Source: Neckera pumila (taxonomy: Eukaryota > Streptophyta > Bryopsida > Hypnales > Neckeraceae). Taken from it: a DNA stretch of 64,000 bases. A program made the position numbers and the translations under genes. The DNA is taken from positions 2,372,065-2,436,064 of the forward strand of contig OZ018416.1 of the NCBI GenBank assembly GCA_963969595.1. The letters run 5' to 3'. Below the pieces are notes generated by a model. It saw only the letters and a list, made by a program, of their open reading frames with translations, ran no database searches and was not told the DNA's origin. Of the stretch, positions 12,556 to 26,346 are shown piece by piece. The stretch's first letter is position 1; each line of letters starts with the position of its first letter.

Positions 12556-15500
12556 TGCCGTAATCTTCTATAGTCTTGTCTCTTGTTTCACGTAACATGA
12601 ATTATGTAATTATGAATACATATTTTGAATACTAAATCATAAAACAAGAAGAATGTTTTTCTTCAACTACTTATTGTAGTCATTTATCAAATAAGGCGTT
12701 AAACTCCCATCATTTTACTTTTCAAGCATTATAAGATGGAAATGCTGGAGGGACTTCTAGTTTTAGTGTACATTGAAAATATACAAAGTTTTAGGTAGTG
12801 TGTACAAATTTTATTATAAAATTTAATTCTAATACCAAATAACACAATTCAAAATTTAAGGTTGTAACTGTAAATAATTTCAACTTTTAAAATACTTAGT
12901 ATAAATAATCCATACTTCCACAATTGTGAAAATATATGCCCACTAACATTTTTTGAATTACATCTACCAAAATTACTTTGGAACATCATAAACTTTCATT
13001 TAAATTTGTAAATTTTCCAAATTTTTCAATTTCAATGCATTGCTTTGTTTGTTTTAAATATTCCATTGTAATCTTAGAAAATAAACTCAAAATTTGTAAT
13101 GTATTCCAATCTGTACCATTATAAAAATTTATAATCTCCAACAAAAAGATTGCAATGTTAATATTATTATTGGTTAAATAAATCAAACTTCTTCCACCGT
13201 CATTGTAACTTCTTAAAGTGATATATCATAATGTTGCAGGTTGATCTTTTGTTTTTTGTGCTTTTGTTTTTGTATTTTATTTGCAAGTCATCAAAAAAAT
13301 TATTTTAATGTTGACATTTTTTTGGAGTAAAAAATTTCTTTTCATTTTCATTGCCAAAATACCATAAACACCTAGAAAACACAATATTTGGTCTACTCTA
13401 AGTCTCCAGTAAGTTTTCAAGAGCCTTGCCTAAAGTTAATGTGAAGATATTTGCAATCTCTTCAATACCAATCAATCATATTTTTTAAGATTAAGTTGTC
13501 TTGCCTAGTCTTTCTTTTGTTGTTAGATGGAATATTATCAATCTAATTATGTACCTTTTTTCTTGCTCATAAAAATGGAGGTTTTTTAATAGTGTTTAGT
13601 ATAGAATAAGTGAATTTTCTTTTAGAATTTTTAATAACATTTTGATGAAAGGCTTCAATTCCAATTTAGTTTTTGAAAACTTGTAAATAACCATGATTTT
13701 GTGATGGGCTTCGTATCATGAAGAAATTTTAGACTCAAGTGAGGGGCTAAGTTTAAATACAACTACAAGAACATGTGGTCCTTCATCCAACTACTACAAA
13801 AGAGCTAAAATGCAATTTGTTTAAGAAGTTCAATCGAGATAGGTCATAGTTTTGGGATTTCAACAACTAGCAAAGATTGTTTCCTAATACACAATCTCTT
13901 CATTGTTCCAATGAGTTTCAAAATATAGGCTTGTAGGCACTTTCTTAGGCAACTAGTATAATTTACATCCATGTTTGAAAAAGGATCTCTACTTTCAAAT
14001 AATTTCAAAAATGTCATGATGAACTTTGGAACTTTGATTTGACAAGTTAATAAATAAAAATTCTTGACTCTATAATTAATGCCTTTTATCAAGGATCAAA
14101 GTTGGTTTCTACTTATGCCTTGGAATTTTATGAGTCATTATAGATCAATCTCTATTGTTCAATGCATATAAGTTAAATAAGGAGTCAGGTTCAATTCTCA
14201 CATATTGAAACATGCAACATTTTCATTCTTATTGCCATTAGCTCCAAGAAGTCACAACACATGTCCACAATCAAATCTAAATATGTACAATGCACTTTAA
14301 ACTTTTAAAGCAATAAAAGATGGCTTGCAGATTTATAGAGAGACTTGGTTTGCATGTATAGTAGGCAATTGAATCATTTGGGCATTTCTTTTTCGAGGAA
14401 AAATTCAACCATTTCGCTTCAAAAATAACAGTATTCAAACTATACATCCATTGCAAATACTTGGTCATAGAAGAAATGGAATTTTCAAATTATGTACGAA
14501 AATAACCTTATTGCTTTCCATCAAATATTTTAAATCCATTTTACATAAAACCTCAATAAAATATGACCAAAATTTAGTTTGCAATCAAACTTAGAAAGAA
14601 TTTTGAATTTTAAACTTGAGTTACTTTATATATATTGACAATTGCAATGGTGGTATACATCCATGTATGCATGGCCCTACTAGCATTGTGCGAAGAATGT
14701 ACACCTTTTAAGCATGAGATAGCCTAAGGTTGATGGTGGATACACTTGTAATTTGAAGTTTCATAACAAAAACACATGAAGAAATGCTATTAGAAGCATT
14801 GGCCACAATAATTCATGAATTTTATAATTAGAGCTTCTAATAGCTTTTCAATGATGCACATTAGGCACTCAAATTACAAATTACTTGAGAGCATCAACAT
14901 TAGTTAGAGTGAGGTAGATGGAAGAAAGTTATTTGGACCAATGAAGCATTTATGGCAAATTAAAGTTTCATATTCACATATCATGCTTAAGAGAAGTACA
15001 AGAATTACTGTATAGGTTTGGCAAGTGTCTTCTGGTTATCATAATTTGACGCATGATCAAGTGATCTTATTGATCTTGTTAATGGTGTTTCATATAGTGG
15101 TTTTTAACTTCTTCATGATTGCTCACATGACGTATTTCTTATGATATATTGTACTCTAAGCTTCCTTGGTCTTTTTCCATCTCAATAGAGACAAGCTTTT
15201 GTGGAAGATATAAAAATGACCAACAAATTCTCCAAATCTTCTCTAGGTAACTCTTAAACATTACAATTGTTGAAAATCCATAGAAAAACCTACTCAAGGG
15301 GTTAGCTTAATCCTATAGAATGCTAGTAGAAAATAATAAAAGACCATATTCAAAGAAAATCTTGTTGAAGAATAGGGGGAGATTGATTAGATTGATGCAA
15401 AGTGCATGGAAAAGAATTCTCATTTCAACCATGCCTTGTAGAATGATTGTGATAATTAGCACAACACTAGATGGTAGACATCAATACATCATCTATAGAA

Positions 15501-15754
15501 AGCAAAATTCCTGCATTAATTCAATATGATCATTCCAATACAATCTTGATTTCCATAGCTTTTTGAGCAACAAAAAGTCAAATTCTTGCATTATCTCAAA
15601 CTCTTCAATGCCAAATTGCTTCAAATCTTGAAAACAGAATACATGAACTTTCCAATATACACTTTATAGTAAGTTCTTAATTTGATGGATTTTTGAGCCA
15701 GTATCAGCAATTTGTATATGTTTTGAGCTGCCGAATAGAAAGTCTGTTTACTTA
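12556..15754. other. AT-rich spacer upstream of IFT46, possible decayed coding remnants
   Basis: This must hold the IFT46 promoter, but no clear TATA or telobox element was seen. Short minus-strand open stretches at 13844-14092 and 14277-14468, and loosely protein-like sequence on the plus strand at 14640-15530, are broken by stops. They could be remains of a transposon coding region or simply AT-rich noise. I recognise no family. Confidence 0.4.
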
Positions 15755-17202
15755 TTAACCCTTTAGGGCCGAGTATGCCAATTTTGGTCTTTTTAACCCC
15801 TAAAGTTTCATGACTATGTTCTCACCAAAAACGCTCCAAAACTGCCATTTCTAATACAACTACCAAATTTTTAGAAAGAACAATTTTTGATATTTTGAAA
15901 ACATGTGGTAAAAATTTCAGAAAATTCCACCGTGTGGATCATAAGATATAAGCATTCAAAGTCTTGAAAACCATTTTTTCAATCCTGCGAAAAATCGGGC
16001 AGCTGCACTTTGCAAGCTCACTTTTCAATGATAAATTGTCGAAAAAGGTGGTGCTTCTTTTAATTCAGTTTCCTAAACAAGTTGTCTATATGCTTGAAAA
16101 TTTTCACATCATTTGGAATTGTACAACATATAGGAAAAAAATAGTAAGTAGAAAGAAGTAGAAAATGATTCAAAATACTAAATTGTTAAAATTTTAATCA
16201 TGGAATTTAAAAATACCAATCCGGTTGTAATGTTGTAATAATCAATTTACATCCTAGGATTTTTTTTTTTCCAAAAATATTGAAAATTGAGTTAAATAAA
16301 TGACTTTAAAGTTTTTTTAGAGTAGAGAATCCATAACTGCCCGCAAACCAAAAACCCTCATAACTTTTGACTCATTGAGTGAAATGGAATGACTCAAAGC
16401 TTTTTGAGTATATATAAATGTAGAGAACCAATTTGAAAAAAAAATTCCGGAAAAAATGATTTTTTCTGATCTGCCCAAACTGCCCAGTTACGAAAAAGAG
16501 CAACATATTAGGTCACAACTTTTGACTCGTATTTCAAAATGACATGAAACTTGGTACACATGAAGATATTCCTCGCCCCCACCTTCTATTAAAATTTCAG
16601 CCTCAAATATGGAAATCTCTAGTCACACGTACCTGCCCAAAATTTCGATACTGCCAAAAAACGCATGTTGGTCCTTTAGGGGTTAAATTGAATTTTAAGG
16701 ATTGGAATACTTTCCTAGCCTTAGTTGTCTGTGAATTGTGAATTAGATGTGAGGGCACGGAAATTCCACTTCCAATGAGCCATGGGCCATCAAATTTGGA
16801 GCAATAATGATTTGTGTATGGCAATTTGAAGTTGGGATTTCTAAAGTTTCAAAAAGCACTGTGGAACATGTTTCTCTATCAAATTTATTTGTGTATAACT
16901 AAAGAGAGCATGCAACTTCACTATAATGTTCATTATAATTTCTTTTATTTTCTATAAAAAATTCATGGTAAAGTAAGCTTTTTTGTAATTACTATGATTT
17001 TTCAAAGATAGAAACTCTAAAAAATCTTATAAATTTCATTTTTTTCCGAAAAAATATTAAAAAATCAAATCAAATAGAAGATATGCATGATTATTTGTGG
17101 AAAAATAATAATTCTAATTAAATCATAAAATTTTAATATGCAAATTTGATTCCAAAAGAATTCAAGAGGTTGCTTGGGGCTCTTTAGGCCCTAAAGGGTT
17201 AA
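15755..17202. mobile_element. Nested inverted-repeat element
   Basis: The outer ends TTAACCCTTTAGGGCC (15755-15770) and GGCCCTAAAGGGTTAA (17187-17202) are perfect 16-bp inverted repeats. A second, inner pair lies inside: TTAACCCCTAAAG (15793-15805) and CTTTAGGGGTTAA (ending ~16685). The interior ~16130-16500 is the reverse complement of sequence at ~52320-52690. No transposase could be read; open stretches are short. It is either an element inserted in a relative, or one element with duplicated termini. Confidence 0.75.
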
Positions 17203-17977
17203 AAGTGACAATACAATTTCAATTGGAGTACAAATAATGTGGTCCCAAGACTTGCTTGTCAATATCTAACTGTGAAGAACTCTACATGATGAGATTAAGG
17301 TAAATGTACCAGTAACCAATCATTTAAGCAATTTTGGAGCAGATCATATGCAATATGAGGTAGTGGGAAATTTTTTCCATGTAGGAAGATTGGAAATATG
17401 AGGACAGCAAATTTTTTAGAATTTTATTCTTGAAATTGAAAATACTATGAATTTTGGGAGCCAAAAAGTACTCTTCACCAATAGCCAATGTCTAGAGTCT
17501 TTCAATTTCGATCATAGCCAAACTCCTTTCTTGCTCACTATTTGGAGGGCATGTGTCATGACCTTATTAGTCCCTACCTTGAAAAGGACAGAAAATATAC
17601 ATTCCAAGCTTAAATTCCAACATTGGTTGGAAATAACACACCCTACTGGACGTGGTTGGTTACTAGTATACTTACCTTAGAAATGGAAAATGGTTAAGTT
17701 ATATGATTTCCAGCACCTATAACCATTTTTAGGCCCTTTGTATTTTGTGAGAAAATGTCAATTTCAGAGAAAACTCAAATCATTTTCAAAAGAGGTACAC
17801 ATGTTATTATCCCATTCATGGTTAAGTTTTTAAAAATAATTTGCAAGGGGTACATGTGTCTTTTTTCCATTCCTATAAAAGCTTTTACAGAACATGTGGA
17901 AAGGGAAGCTTTTACACAAGTTACTTTCATATTGATTGTAAAACTTTGGAAAGAAAAAGCTCAAAATTTCCATTATA
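17203..17977. other. Intergenic stretch, nothing recognised
   Basis: No gene, structured RNA or clear repeat was recognised. Short open stretches at 17447-17680 and 17755-17985 have AT-rich codon use and no family resemblance. Confidence 0.4.
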
Positions 17978-18418
17978 TAAGGTAAACCAATCCATTGTGG
18001 TCGGATGACCCATAGTGGACACCTAATGATCCCGTGACAGTCTTTTGGGCCACAATCAATATCTAACCTGACACCAATGGAGTGATTAGTGACCTCATTA
18101 GGAACACTTACTTTTTCAATGTAAATTGTAGGAAGTGACTTTTCATGGCCTTCTACATTAGAAATTATTGTGACTACTTTAGGTGATTAACAAGAGCATA
18201 TTGGATACAATTTTTGTTGGTTATGGGATAGTCTAGTGATTCTTTTGGATAGATCACTTCAAAATCCATAACAAATTCATATTTTGTTTGAAAAATATAA
18301 TTTCAATTGCTCTCACTACTTCTTACTCTTGTCTTCATGTGGGAAAAAATTTGAAAATTTTTAACAATGGCACGAGGGTAGACTCCAAAGATTGACCACA
18401 ATGGGTTGGTTTACCTTA
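17978..18418. mobile_element. MITE with ~25-bp inverted ends
   Basis: The left end begins TAAGGTAAACCAATCCATTG and continues TGGTC. The right end is its inverted copy, finishing GGTTGGTTTACCTTA at 18418, with one mismatch over 25 bp. The element is 441 bp with no coding capacity. It sits directly before a GC-richer stretch with telobox motifs. Confidence 0.8.
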
Positions 18419-20381
18419 GAAAGTTCCATGAACATTTGAATGCTATAATCTCCACAGCTTCAACCCTAAACCCTAATATAACCCTAATTCTTGAATTCTT
18501 GTTAGGAAGCCAAACTCAACCTCTCAAGCGGCTAACAGTCTCTGAAGCCAACACAGAAGCCTCACCTGCCACAGAAACTCTAACCCATAAACATTCAATC
18601 GAAACCTCACCTGCCGAACAGAAAAGGAAAAGCAGGAATGCAAGCTCCGACGCCCAGGATGTAAGAGTATTAAAGAGTACTATCTGATCAAGTAGTAAAC
18701 AATGCGAATGAAACAAGAAGAAACAAGCAAACACGGAAGCATCCCACAGTACATAAAAAGGGAGCATTGGCAAGAACTGTATGTGTATGTGTCCGTGACT
18801 GCCACTATTGGTTACATTGTTAGACTGCCAAAAACTGGCAAAGTTGTCGAGCCAAAATTTTCATATTCTTCTAACCTAGAATCTCTCGCACAAACTATTC
18901 TATCAACAATGCCAGCCTTATCGTGAATGAAAAGACGATAAACTTGCGCAAGAATCTGCGCTCAAATTCAAACACCATGGCCAACCGAAATTTCCCCGGA
19001 GTCTCTTGCAAAAAGAAGCTAGAAGAAAACCGCCCCAGAAGTCTCCAATCCCCAACATCACACAGAAGGTGGGAAAAAGTACGGAAACTTGAAATACCTC
19101 AGGAGCGAGCCTGTTCGGCGTTGCAATAAAGCTATCTATAGAACAAAGAGTGAAGTACTTTTGAGTAAAGTGAGGGCATTGCCCTGGATTAGGAAAGAAA
19201 TTCGGACGGAAATTCGGCACACGAAGCAAACATTAGCAATCTTCAGCGACAAACTCATAGACGGGCGGCGCGGCGACGGACGCTCCAATGCTCGAATAGA
19301 CTCACACGAGAAACCCCAAATCGAAGAGCGCCAAACCCTAACTCTCAAGATTGTCTGTGCAGATCAATGGTTCTTGTTTTTCTGGTCGCAGCGCTACATC
19401 GACGGCTGCGCTAGGTCCCTCACATATTTCCTCCGACATCGACGGCTCATGTTCAACGCCCCACCAAGCGTTTTTTATATCACATCCACGACTACTGGGG
19501 GTGGGGGGTGGGGTACAATTTTTATAAGAAAAATCCACGGCTCATATTTATTGGTAACAAGGAGAGGCAAACTCAGGGCTTGGATGCCTCTTTTCGGTAG
19601 ATTGTGTTACATGATTTCCAGCACCCGTGGGCTATTCTTCACAGGGAATCAATCAAAAACTGCCTTGTATCTGATGTAAATAATCATTGCTTGTCCGCAG
19701 AAACACCAAGAAGAAGTAAAGGTTGCTCCAAGGTATAAGTTCCCGTCACGAACATGTCATATCGTGATTTCACTAACCTTTAAATCAGGAGAGTTCTTCT
19801 TGAACTCCACCTTGCACTTTGGCAATCATAGTCTTGCTTGCTAACGTCCAGGCCAAAATATGAGTGAACAAAAGATCCATCGTGCATTGATCTGCCGCAG
19901 GTTTTGGAAGATTCTTGCTCGCCAGATCTGTCGCCATGGAAATGCAATTACAGGAACCATGGTAAAAGCCCTCTACTGGATTTTTTGGATAAAAACCATG
20001 CTGGATTTTCCACGTTTGGGCTACAAGTTAGCACAGGGGCACACAAAAGCTTCGAGGAAATCCTGCGGCCCAAAAGAGAGTTCCCAAATTCCACTGCCAG
20101 CTGAAGGATACCGTTCCGAGCAGCTTCCAGCAACCTGCAGCTTCCAGACCACTGGATGCGTATCAATTGAGTATAAGATTTCGCACCTCTTGGAATGGTC
20201 GTCTTGAATAGAGAGAGTCAACGCTGGCCGGCAGAAGAAGGTGATTTCAGGACCACTTTCCAAAATTCTACGAGAGGGCTAATGCTTTGAGGAAAAAAGA
20301 ATCATGTTCTGCCGAGTTTGGTAATAAGCTTGTCAATTGCGGAGCAGGAAATATGCGAGGTTTGACACCCTCTAATAAGTA
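18419..20381. other. Unresolved GC-richer locus, possible transcript and 3' UTR of the fucosyltransferase
   Basis: Base composition becomes gene-like here. Telobox-type sequence AACCCTAAACCCTAATATAA occurs near 18464-18483, and a TTAGGGTTT-type motif on the minus strand near 19330-19345. Splice-like sites are present: GATGTAAGAG near 18658 on the plus strand and GAGGTATTTC near 19098 on the minus strand. Open stretches exist on both strands (plus 18406-18687, 18702-18926 and 19089-19679; minus 18918-19229), but none gives a recognisable protein. Bases ~19700-20381 probably include the 3' UTR of the minus-strand O-fucosyltransferase. Confidence 0.35.
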
Positions 20382-23300
20382 TCAATAGTTGTCACCATCT
20401 TCATCATCATCAGCACCATCGCCAACACTATCCTGGCCTTCATTCTCCAGCAGCAACTCCTCAGTGTCTCTTCCTTCCATTTCATCACTAGTCTGTTCCT
20501 CTTCTATCACCAGTGCTCCTTCCTCATCGTCCTCTTCCTCGGCGTCAAACCTATCTTCCAAAGGTATGACTGTGTCTTGTCCCTTGATTTCGGTGGCCGC
20601 TTGCGCCTTCTTGGGTTTCTTCGCTTGTTGCTCTCGCCAGAGTCGCAGTCTCTCCTTGGCTTCTGTTTTTTCACATATACATGCCGCCGGGTTCTCATGG
20701 AACTCGCCCCGTCCAGGCCTCACCTGCATTGTAAACAACGACACGAAGTTGAAAAGAACTCATCAGATCATCCAGAACTATTGAGACGCGCATCAGTGAG
20801 CTTTTCTAAGATACCACAGATCTGCTCAACAAAAAAACTCATCCTGGATGCTAGCTGTACTCCTTAAAAGCCACGGAGCCATTAACCACCAAAATATTCT
20901 TGAAAGGAGCTGCGAACACCGAGTTGGCCAAACTGCTAATTCAAGGAAGAATGAGTATCCAAGAAGCTTCAATCTTCTTTCTTTGGCACAAATTCTTCCA
21001 TCTTAAAGTCAAGAATGAAGGCATTGGTACTCAGCCAACTATAGGTACTCAACCTAATATTACAGACAGGTGGAGTTACAACCAGTCACAGTGCAGCAAC
21101 AGTGAAAAGGGGTGGTTAACACTGTCTAGAATGTTATGACAAGATGGTAACTTACCTCCATTGGGTCACCCATGAAACCCTCCTGAAAATGTCGTACACT
21201 CGCAGCAAAGTCTTCCCATGTCATATTATGCCGGGCAGGGAAAAGTCTTCCCAGCTTCTTGGCATTGGGTCTGATGGTTCGCTTATGTCCATTAAAGCGT
21301 CTGCACACCAAGATTATATCTCAGATTTGCAGCAGCAAATGTAGCTTTCCTGCATGCACTTGGAAACTTGACACTTCCTCATTGCTTATGAACAACTCTC
21401 AGCACAATTAAAATCATTAGACAGCATCATGAAGAAATTTTCCAAATAATCAAGACATCCCTATGGTTACAATGATCAAGCGGACGCCCTTGTAAGATCA
21501 CTGAGACCAAAGGAACGCCTCTCCAATGGATAATTTGGAATATAAGTCGCTTTAATACATTGTAAAAAATTTCCTGAAATAGACTAATTTTACTAATAGC
21601 CCTGCTGCAAAACCAAAATGCAGAGATGGAAAAAAATTGAGAATGCAAAGCAAAAGAATTCATAAACTGTAACATTGCGAAATGTTCAATTCAGTTTGAG
21701 GGTTATGTCTGTACCTTTCTCCAGCCAATATTCGGGCCATGTTCCCATTATTATTGGTCGCAAAAACATTACTCTGGGAACAGACAATGTAATCGATGGC
21801 AGCCATCTGCGATGAGAATTTCGTAAAAGGTTGTAGCTCCATCTCGTTTGATATAGTGTCTTTTGTGTAATAATTTGGGAAAAGGGCTTTTAACGGTGCC
21901 AATGAAGCCTCCCCATTGTAAACGTCACCAGAGGCCACATATAAATAGGAGTCATTGCCATAACCGAGTGCACGGAGCATGAGACCAACTTCTTCTGGAG
22001 TCAAAGGACACTTTCCGTTGCGTCTTTCTCTCTCAGGATCGTGATACTGGGAATTCAACGGAGCACAAAAACAGCATCAATCTCATGCGTAAAAACTCTC
22101 CGGTCCAGAGAGCATGCTGTCAAGACTTCCAGGATCAGTAGATCATTGACACCTACTAGTTGTCCCATAAAGTGCCCAAATGGCCACTTTATGTCTATAG
22201 GAATTGAAATAAACCATTTATGAAGCTTCAAGGAAGATACCAAAAGTACCAATAGAAAAAAGAATCATATCCTACGCTTTCAAAATATAGAAATGTGTTT
22301 TGAAAGTTAAAATGAGCTAAAAAGGGGACGTCCTATTTTTTAGCTTCGGCACTCGGGGATTAAACCTACTCAGCCTTTTGTGCGTGCTGACAATTGGAAC
22401 TGGAAGTCATTACTAGGTGCGCACGTTGAAGCCTTGTGAGACAATGATATTATCAATCGAGATTATCGACCCTACTACATGATCATGTAGTAGGTCTGTG
22501 CTTCTTCTCGACTTCGAATATCAGACAATCCAATAATGAATCACCCACGCAATGATCTACGCTAGCTCAAACTCAGTACAGTAGTTACCCCCAAGTCCCC
22601 ACCCCACCCGAGGAATTCTAGTAAACCTAGCTGAATTACAATTGGCAAGGTTTACATTAGGAACTGCCTTAAAATGGTGTTACAGGTTGCAGAGTTTAAC
22701 ACAGCTAGGTTTTCTTTATGAGGTGGGGGGATTCTTTTTCCTACTAGTGGAAATAGGTCCCGACATGTCCGCTTCAAAAGCAATTTATTAAGTTTTTGTG
22801 CGAATGCCTTACATGCAGTGTCTTCCACCGCTTTCGAATGGCGCCCAACTCCCTTTTTTCTTTCTCACCTCCACCATAATAGCAGCCCGAAAATGCTAGC
22901 ATGTCAGATTCATATCTGCGCAAAGGTACATCAGGTCAGATAGAGCCCCAAAGTTGATAATTCTGAGTAATTAATTGGTAAAATTGTCTATGCAGATTCT
23001 GATCTGCCCAGAAATGCACCAACTTTAGATAACTGCCTATGCAAGAAAGGGATTTCTTCAAAAGACTCACTGGAGATCCTCACACTGCTTAAAAAATAAA
23101 TGTTGAAATATAAGTAACTTACAAAGTCACAACAGATTTGGGGCCATTTTGAAGTAAAAGAGTACAGTCCAAACCTTAAATGCAATGCAATATATCGACC
23201 GCCCTTTGCCCTCATCCTGTCTACAAGCACCTGTCCCATACTCCGAATAGGTTCGGTGAAACGCAATGCCTGAAAAAGAAGACATTAAAAAGAGGACATC

Positions 23301-26300
23301 ATTCAAGTGCGCAGATACAAAGGCCAGATGGCCTGAAAATGTGAGGCCAAGACGGTGTTTGACTTAGTGCCGTTCATTTGAAGCTAAATAGAAACAAATA
23401 AAACAGGCTATATCTTTGGAAATCTGAATGAGGTCATCATCGTTGGAAATACCTTGTAGTTCGTGCGGCATCTGAGCTTCTGAAGTTCTGTGTCCAACTT
23501 GTTGGCAAGTCGATAGTCGAATTTTGTGAGCCTAATTATCTGGAACAAAGTCAAAAAATTACCAACATCACATTTCTGTCACTATTGAAAGGAAGGATTA
23601 AAAAGCGTTTGGTCGAGCTCAACAAATGCACAAGACAATGCAACCAATCAACGTAAGACGCGAGAGGTGTCATCAAAAGAAAGTGTAAAATGTGGACATA
23701 AACAAGAAAATCATGATCGGATAAAAGAGTAGACATTTAAACACTGATAATTCGATGATCCAGGAATAAGAAACAGAAAGCTCCGGAGAGAGGCCATTAC
23801 ATGTCTTCGTTTCAGAGTGGGCAGGATACGTGTGAGATAATAGTGCGGTGTAACTTTTCGTGGAACACGTCGACTGGACATCTGCTTCAAGAGATATGTT
23901 CTTTCACTTTGCGGCAGTTCCTTGATCAATTTCACGTCAGGAGCTACGGATCGTATAAACCAGTCCACATCAAATATGTTACTGAAATTGCTGTCATCCA
24001 TAACCCCATGCAAACACACAAACACTGTTTCAGGCATCAATAGGAACAGTGTCCTTAACTAGCTTCCCGGTTGAATATGAATTACTAGGGTCCTTAGAAC
24101 ATGACGACATCAATAACTGCTGAGAGCATGCTAGATGATCACAGATGCAAGCTGTAGCAGTCCACCTGATTCGACAATTAGGAAAAATGCATGATCCTCA
24201 AAATACAAAAGCTTCAGTGACGAGACTGAGGGGATCGCAAACTCTTACCTGGCATCCTTCCAATACGAATTATGGTCAAGTTGAGGGACAACCATAGTTG
24301 CGTTTAAGAGTCGAGCAACAACAATAGAATCAGTAATCTGCACCATCAGTGAATTACAATGGTTCAATACGACAATGGTCGAAAGACAAACAATAGATAA
24401 CATAGACGTTGGATAGAATTAGAAATCATAAAAGAAAAAGTATAATAGAGATCTTGTCCAAGAGCAAGTACTGAAGTGATCAACAAATATGAACTGCAGT
24501 AAATAGGTTACCCCAGTCCTCTGTTGATTTAGACCACCACTTGCAGCGACTAGAAGATACCCGTTGACCTGCGAACTAGGACCACCTACAATGCGATACG
24601 AGGAAACTTAGCAGAACGTTGCAGAGCAGCCTGCGGGAGAATGTAAACTCTAAACCCTAACCCTAAAAAAAAGCAGATAAAGGATAAATGCAACGGGTAC
24701 ACCAAAGCAATGCACACACCTAGAGGCACCACAAGATGACCCATGCAACCGCAATTCAGCAACACCAATTTAGCTCTTACTGCAAGGTGAAACGCTGGGC
24801 CGAAAAAAGCTCTATGAGCATAACTAGGCTGGGTTGGCGAGGGTCCAGGACAGAAAATTACCCCTCAAGGACCAAGAAGCCCAAATTGGGCCTAAAAGAT
24901 TTTTTTTCGCAGTTTTGAGTAGGGCATATGGGGACATTCTGTTGATCAGTTTTGTTTATTTTCTGACCAACACATGCAAAGTCCTTCACTGATCCTGGTG
25001 AGATAAAATTTGACCCCACCTGAATTATATTTTCACAATAGCTTAAAACTGGCCGTTTTATAACCGTGAATTCTTGGTCCTTTGGGGTTCATTGAGGGTA
25101 ACAGAGGCGGCAAAGCCACTTACTTGCGTAATCATCGCTGGGCTCACTGCATCCATAGTAATACTCCGCATTCTCCGATTCCCAAACATGTGGTGCACTG
25201 GTATCCCACTGGTCCTGAAGGTTCAAATAACTCACACATTAAATTCTACAAGATCTGCATCACTGAGCGGAAGCCAACGGCAAAAAACTGAGGAAGATAT
25301 GCAGAAGGAAGATGATACTAAAACCGTGACTCTTATTGACGAACCCCCGTACCCATTACAAACTCATGTAATTATACACTCGGTTGGCCTACAATGAGCA
25401 AGTAATGCGTCTATGATCACTGATCATAAGATGGAAATGGGGTTCTCTACTCTCACTTATAGTGGTCTACAACCTCCCACTTTGAAATTGCATAAGAAAC
25501 TCAGACATAGTGCTAAGGAATCGATCTCAATAGATTTGGCTCTCGTACCCAAAGTGATCTCTCCACAGCTAGATAGTGAACTCCTCAAATCACCCCCTAC
25601 ATATTGGTTAAAATGCTTAAAGCGACGAAGAGAGTATTCTCTACCTTATAGTATGCTGAATACCATAACTTGGGAAGGACATGAAACACTTACAGGCACA
25701 ACCAGTGTTTTTGGAACCGATCCCTTGATACCATTTTCTTCCTCCATAGTCTAGATCAAAACACAGTCAAAGTCAGAGAAGCAAGCGTTCGAGGCCATTG
25801 TTATGTACCCCTTCCACAGTGGCACAAAGAGAATACAGAGCACTTAAAAGTTAAAAAACCTCCCCACTTGTAAAGCAATGTAGCCCATTGTCAGGCATCC
25901 ACATGAACCCATATGTCGAACAAGGACTGAGTGAAAGGGAATAAAAACTTCTAACATTGATTTCGAAAGTGCTCGGGGAGCTCCTCAAGAATGTTATGAA
26001 TGTAGTGCGCTTAGAAACTTGAAGCAAAGCTCTCAAACACGGATTCAATCAAGAGGCAGAAGGAGGTCATGGTCAAGGTGAGAAAGAGCCGCTAGGTTTA
26101 GGTTTTAGGAATTATGCCCAGCCAAAGTACCGTGGCGTCGTTGTCGTCGTCGTCTTCAAACTTGCCATCAAAACCAGGACCTGAGCGCGACTGGGAATGC
26201 TTCCTGGAATCCTCCATATCCAGCAAGCGGCCCGAGAGCAACGACAACACCGCCAGCAGCAGGAGCGCACTAAAGCAGACCACCGAAATGGTCGAGATCG

Positions 26301-26346
26301 CAGGGCAAAGCGCCTGCCGCGATCGGCTCGTTCTCGGGCGCCCCAT
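20382..26346 (-). CDS. O-fucosyltransferase family protein (plant GT106/PF10250 type)
   Basis: Members are type II Golgi membrane glycosyltransferases predicted to use GDP-fucose; substrates differ between members and cannot be told here. Eleven minus-strand exons join in phase: 26346-26131, 25750-25694, 24568-24512, 24337-24249, 23990-23801, 23539-23453, 23269-23175, 22915-22813, 22046-21715, 21300-21156, 20723-20382, giving 1713 nt or 570 residues. A short basic N-terminus precedes one membrane anchor (~residues 12-36) and an acidic stem. Family motifs are present: GGLNQQRTG (102-110), TDSIVVARLLNATMVVPQLD, HLRYESDM (from 262), CYYGGGEKEKRELGAIRKRW, CPLTPEEVGLMLRALGY, and FATNNNGNMARILAGERR (ending ~410). 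The C-terminal ~80 residues form a long acidic tail, unusual in length for the family. The start is the first ATG before the membrane segment. It is divergently arranged with EDRF1. Confidence 0.93.
24858..25089. mobile_element. Intronic MITE family M1, copy 1 (O-fucosyltransferase intron)
   Basis: The left end TACCCCTCAAGGACCAAGAA and the right end TTCTTGGTCCTTTGGGGTT are inverted repeats. The internal sequence (TTTTGAGTAGGGCATATGGG, TGGTGAGATAAAATTTGACC, CCACCTGAATTATATTTTCA) is shared with the copy in EDRF1 intron 2. The 232-bp element has no coding capacity. Confidence 0.85.

Noticed and set aside
13844..14468. Transposase remnant on the minus strand
   Set aside because: The open stretches are short and interrupted and I could not match them to any transposase motif.
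19089..19679. 196-codon plus-strand reading frame
   Set aside because: Composition and lack of any family motif suggest chance; the overlapping minus-strand frames are equally unconvincing.
20389..20784. Ser-rich 131-codon plus-strand frame
   Set aside because: Antisense of the acidic (GAA/GAT-rich) tail of the O-fucosyltransferase.
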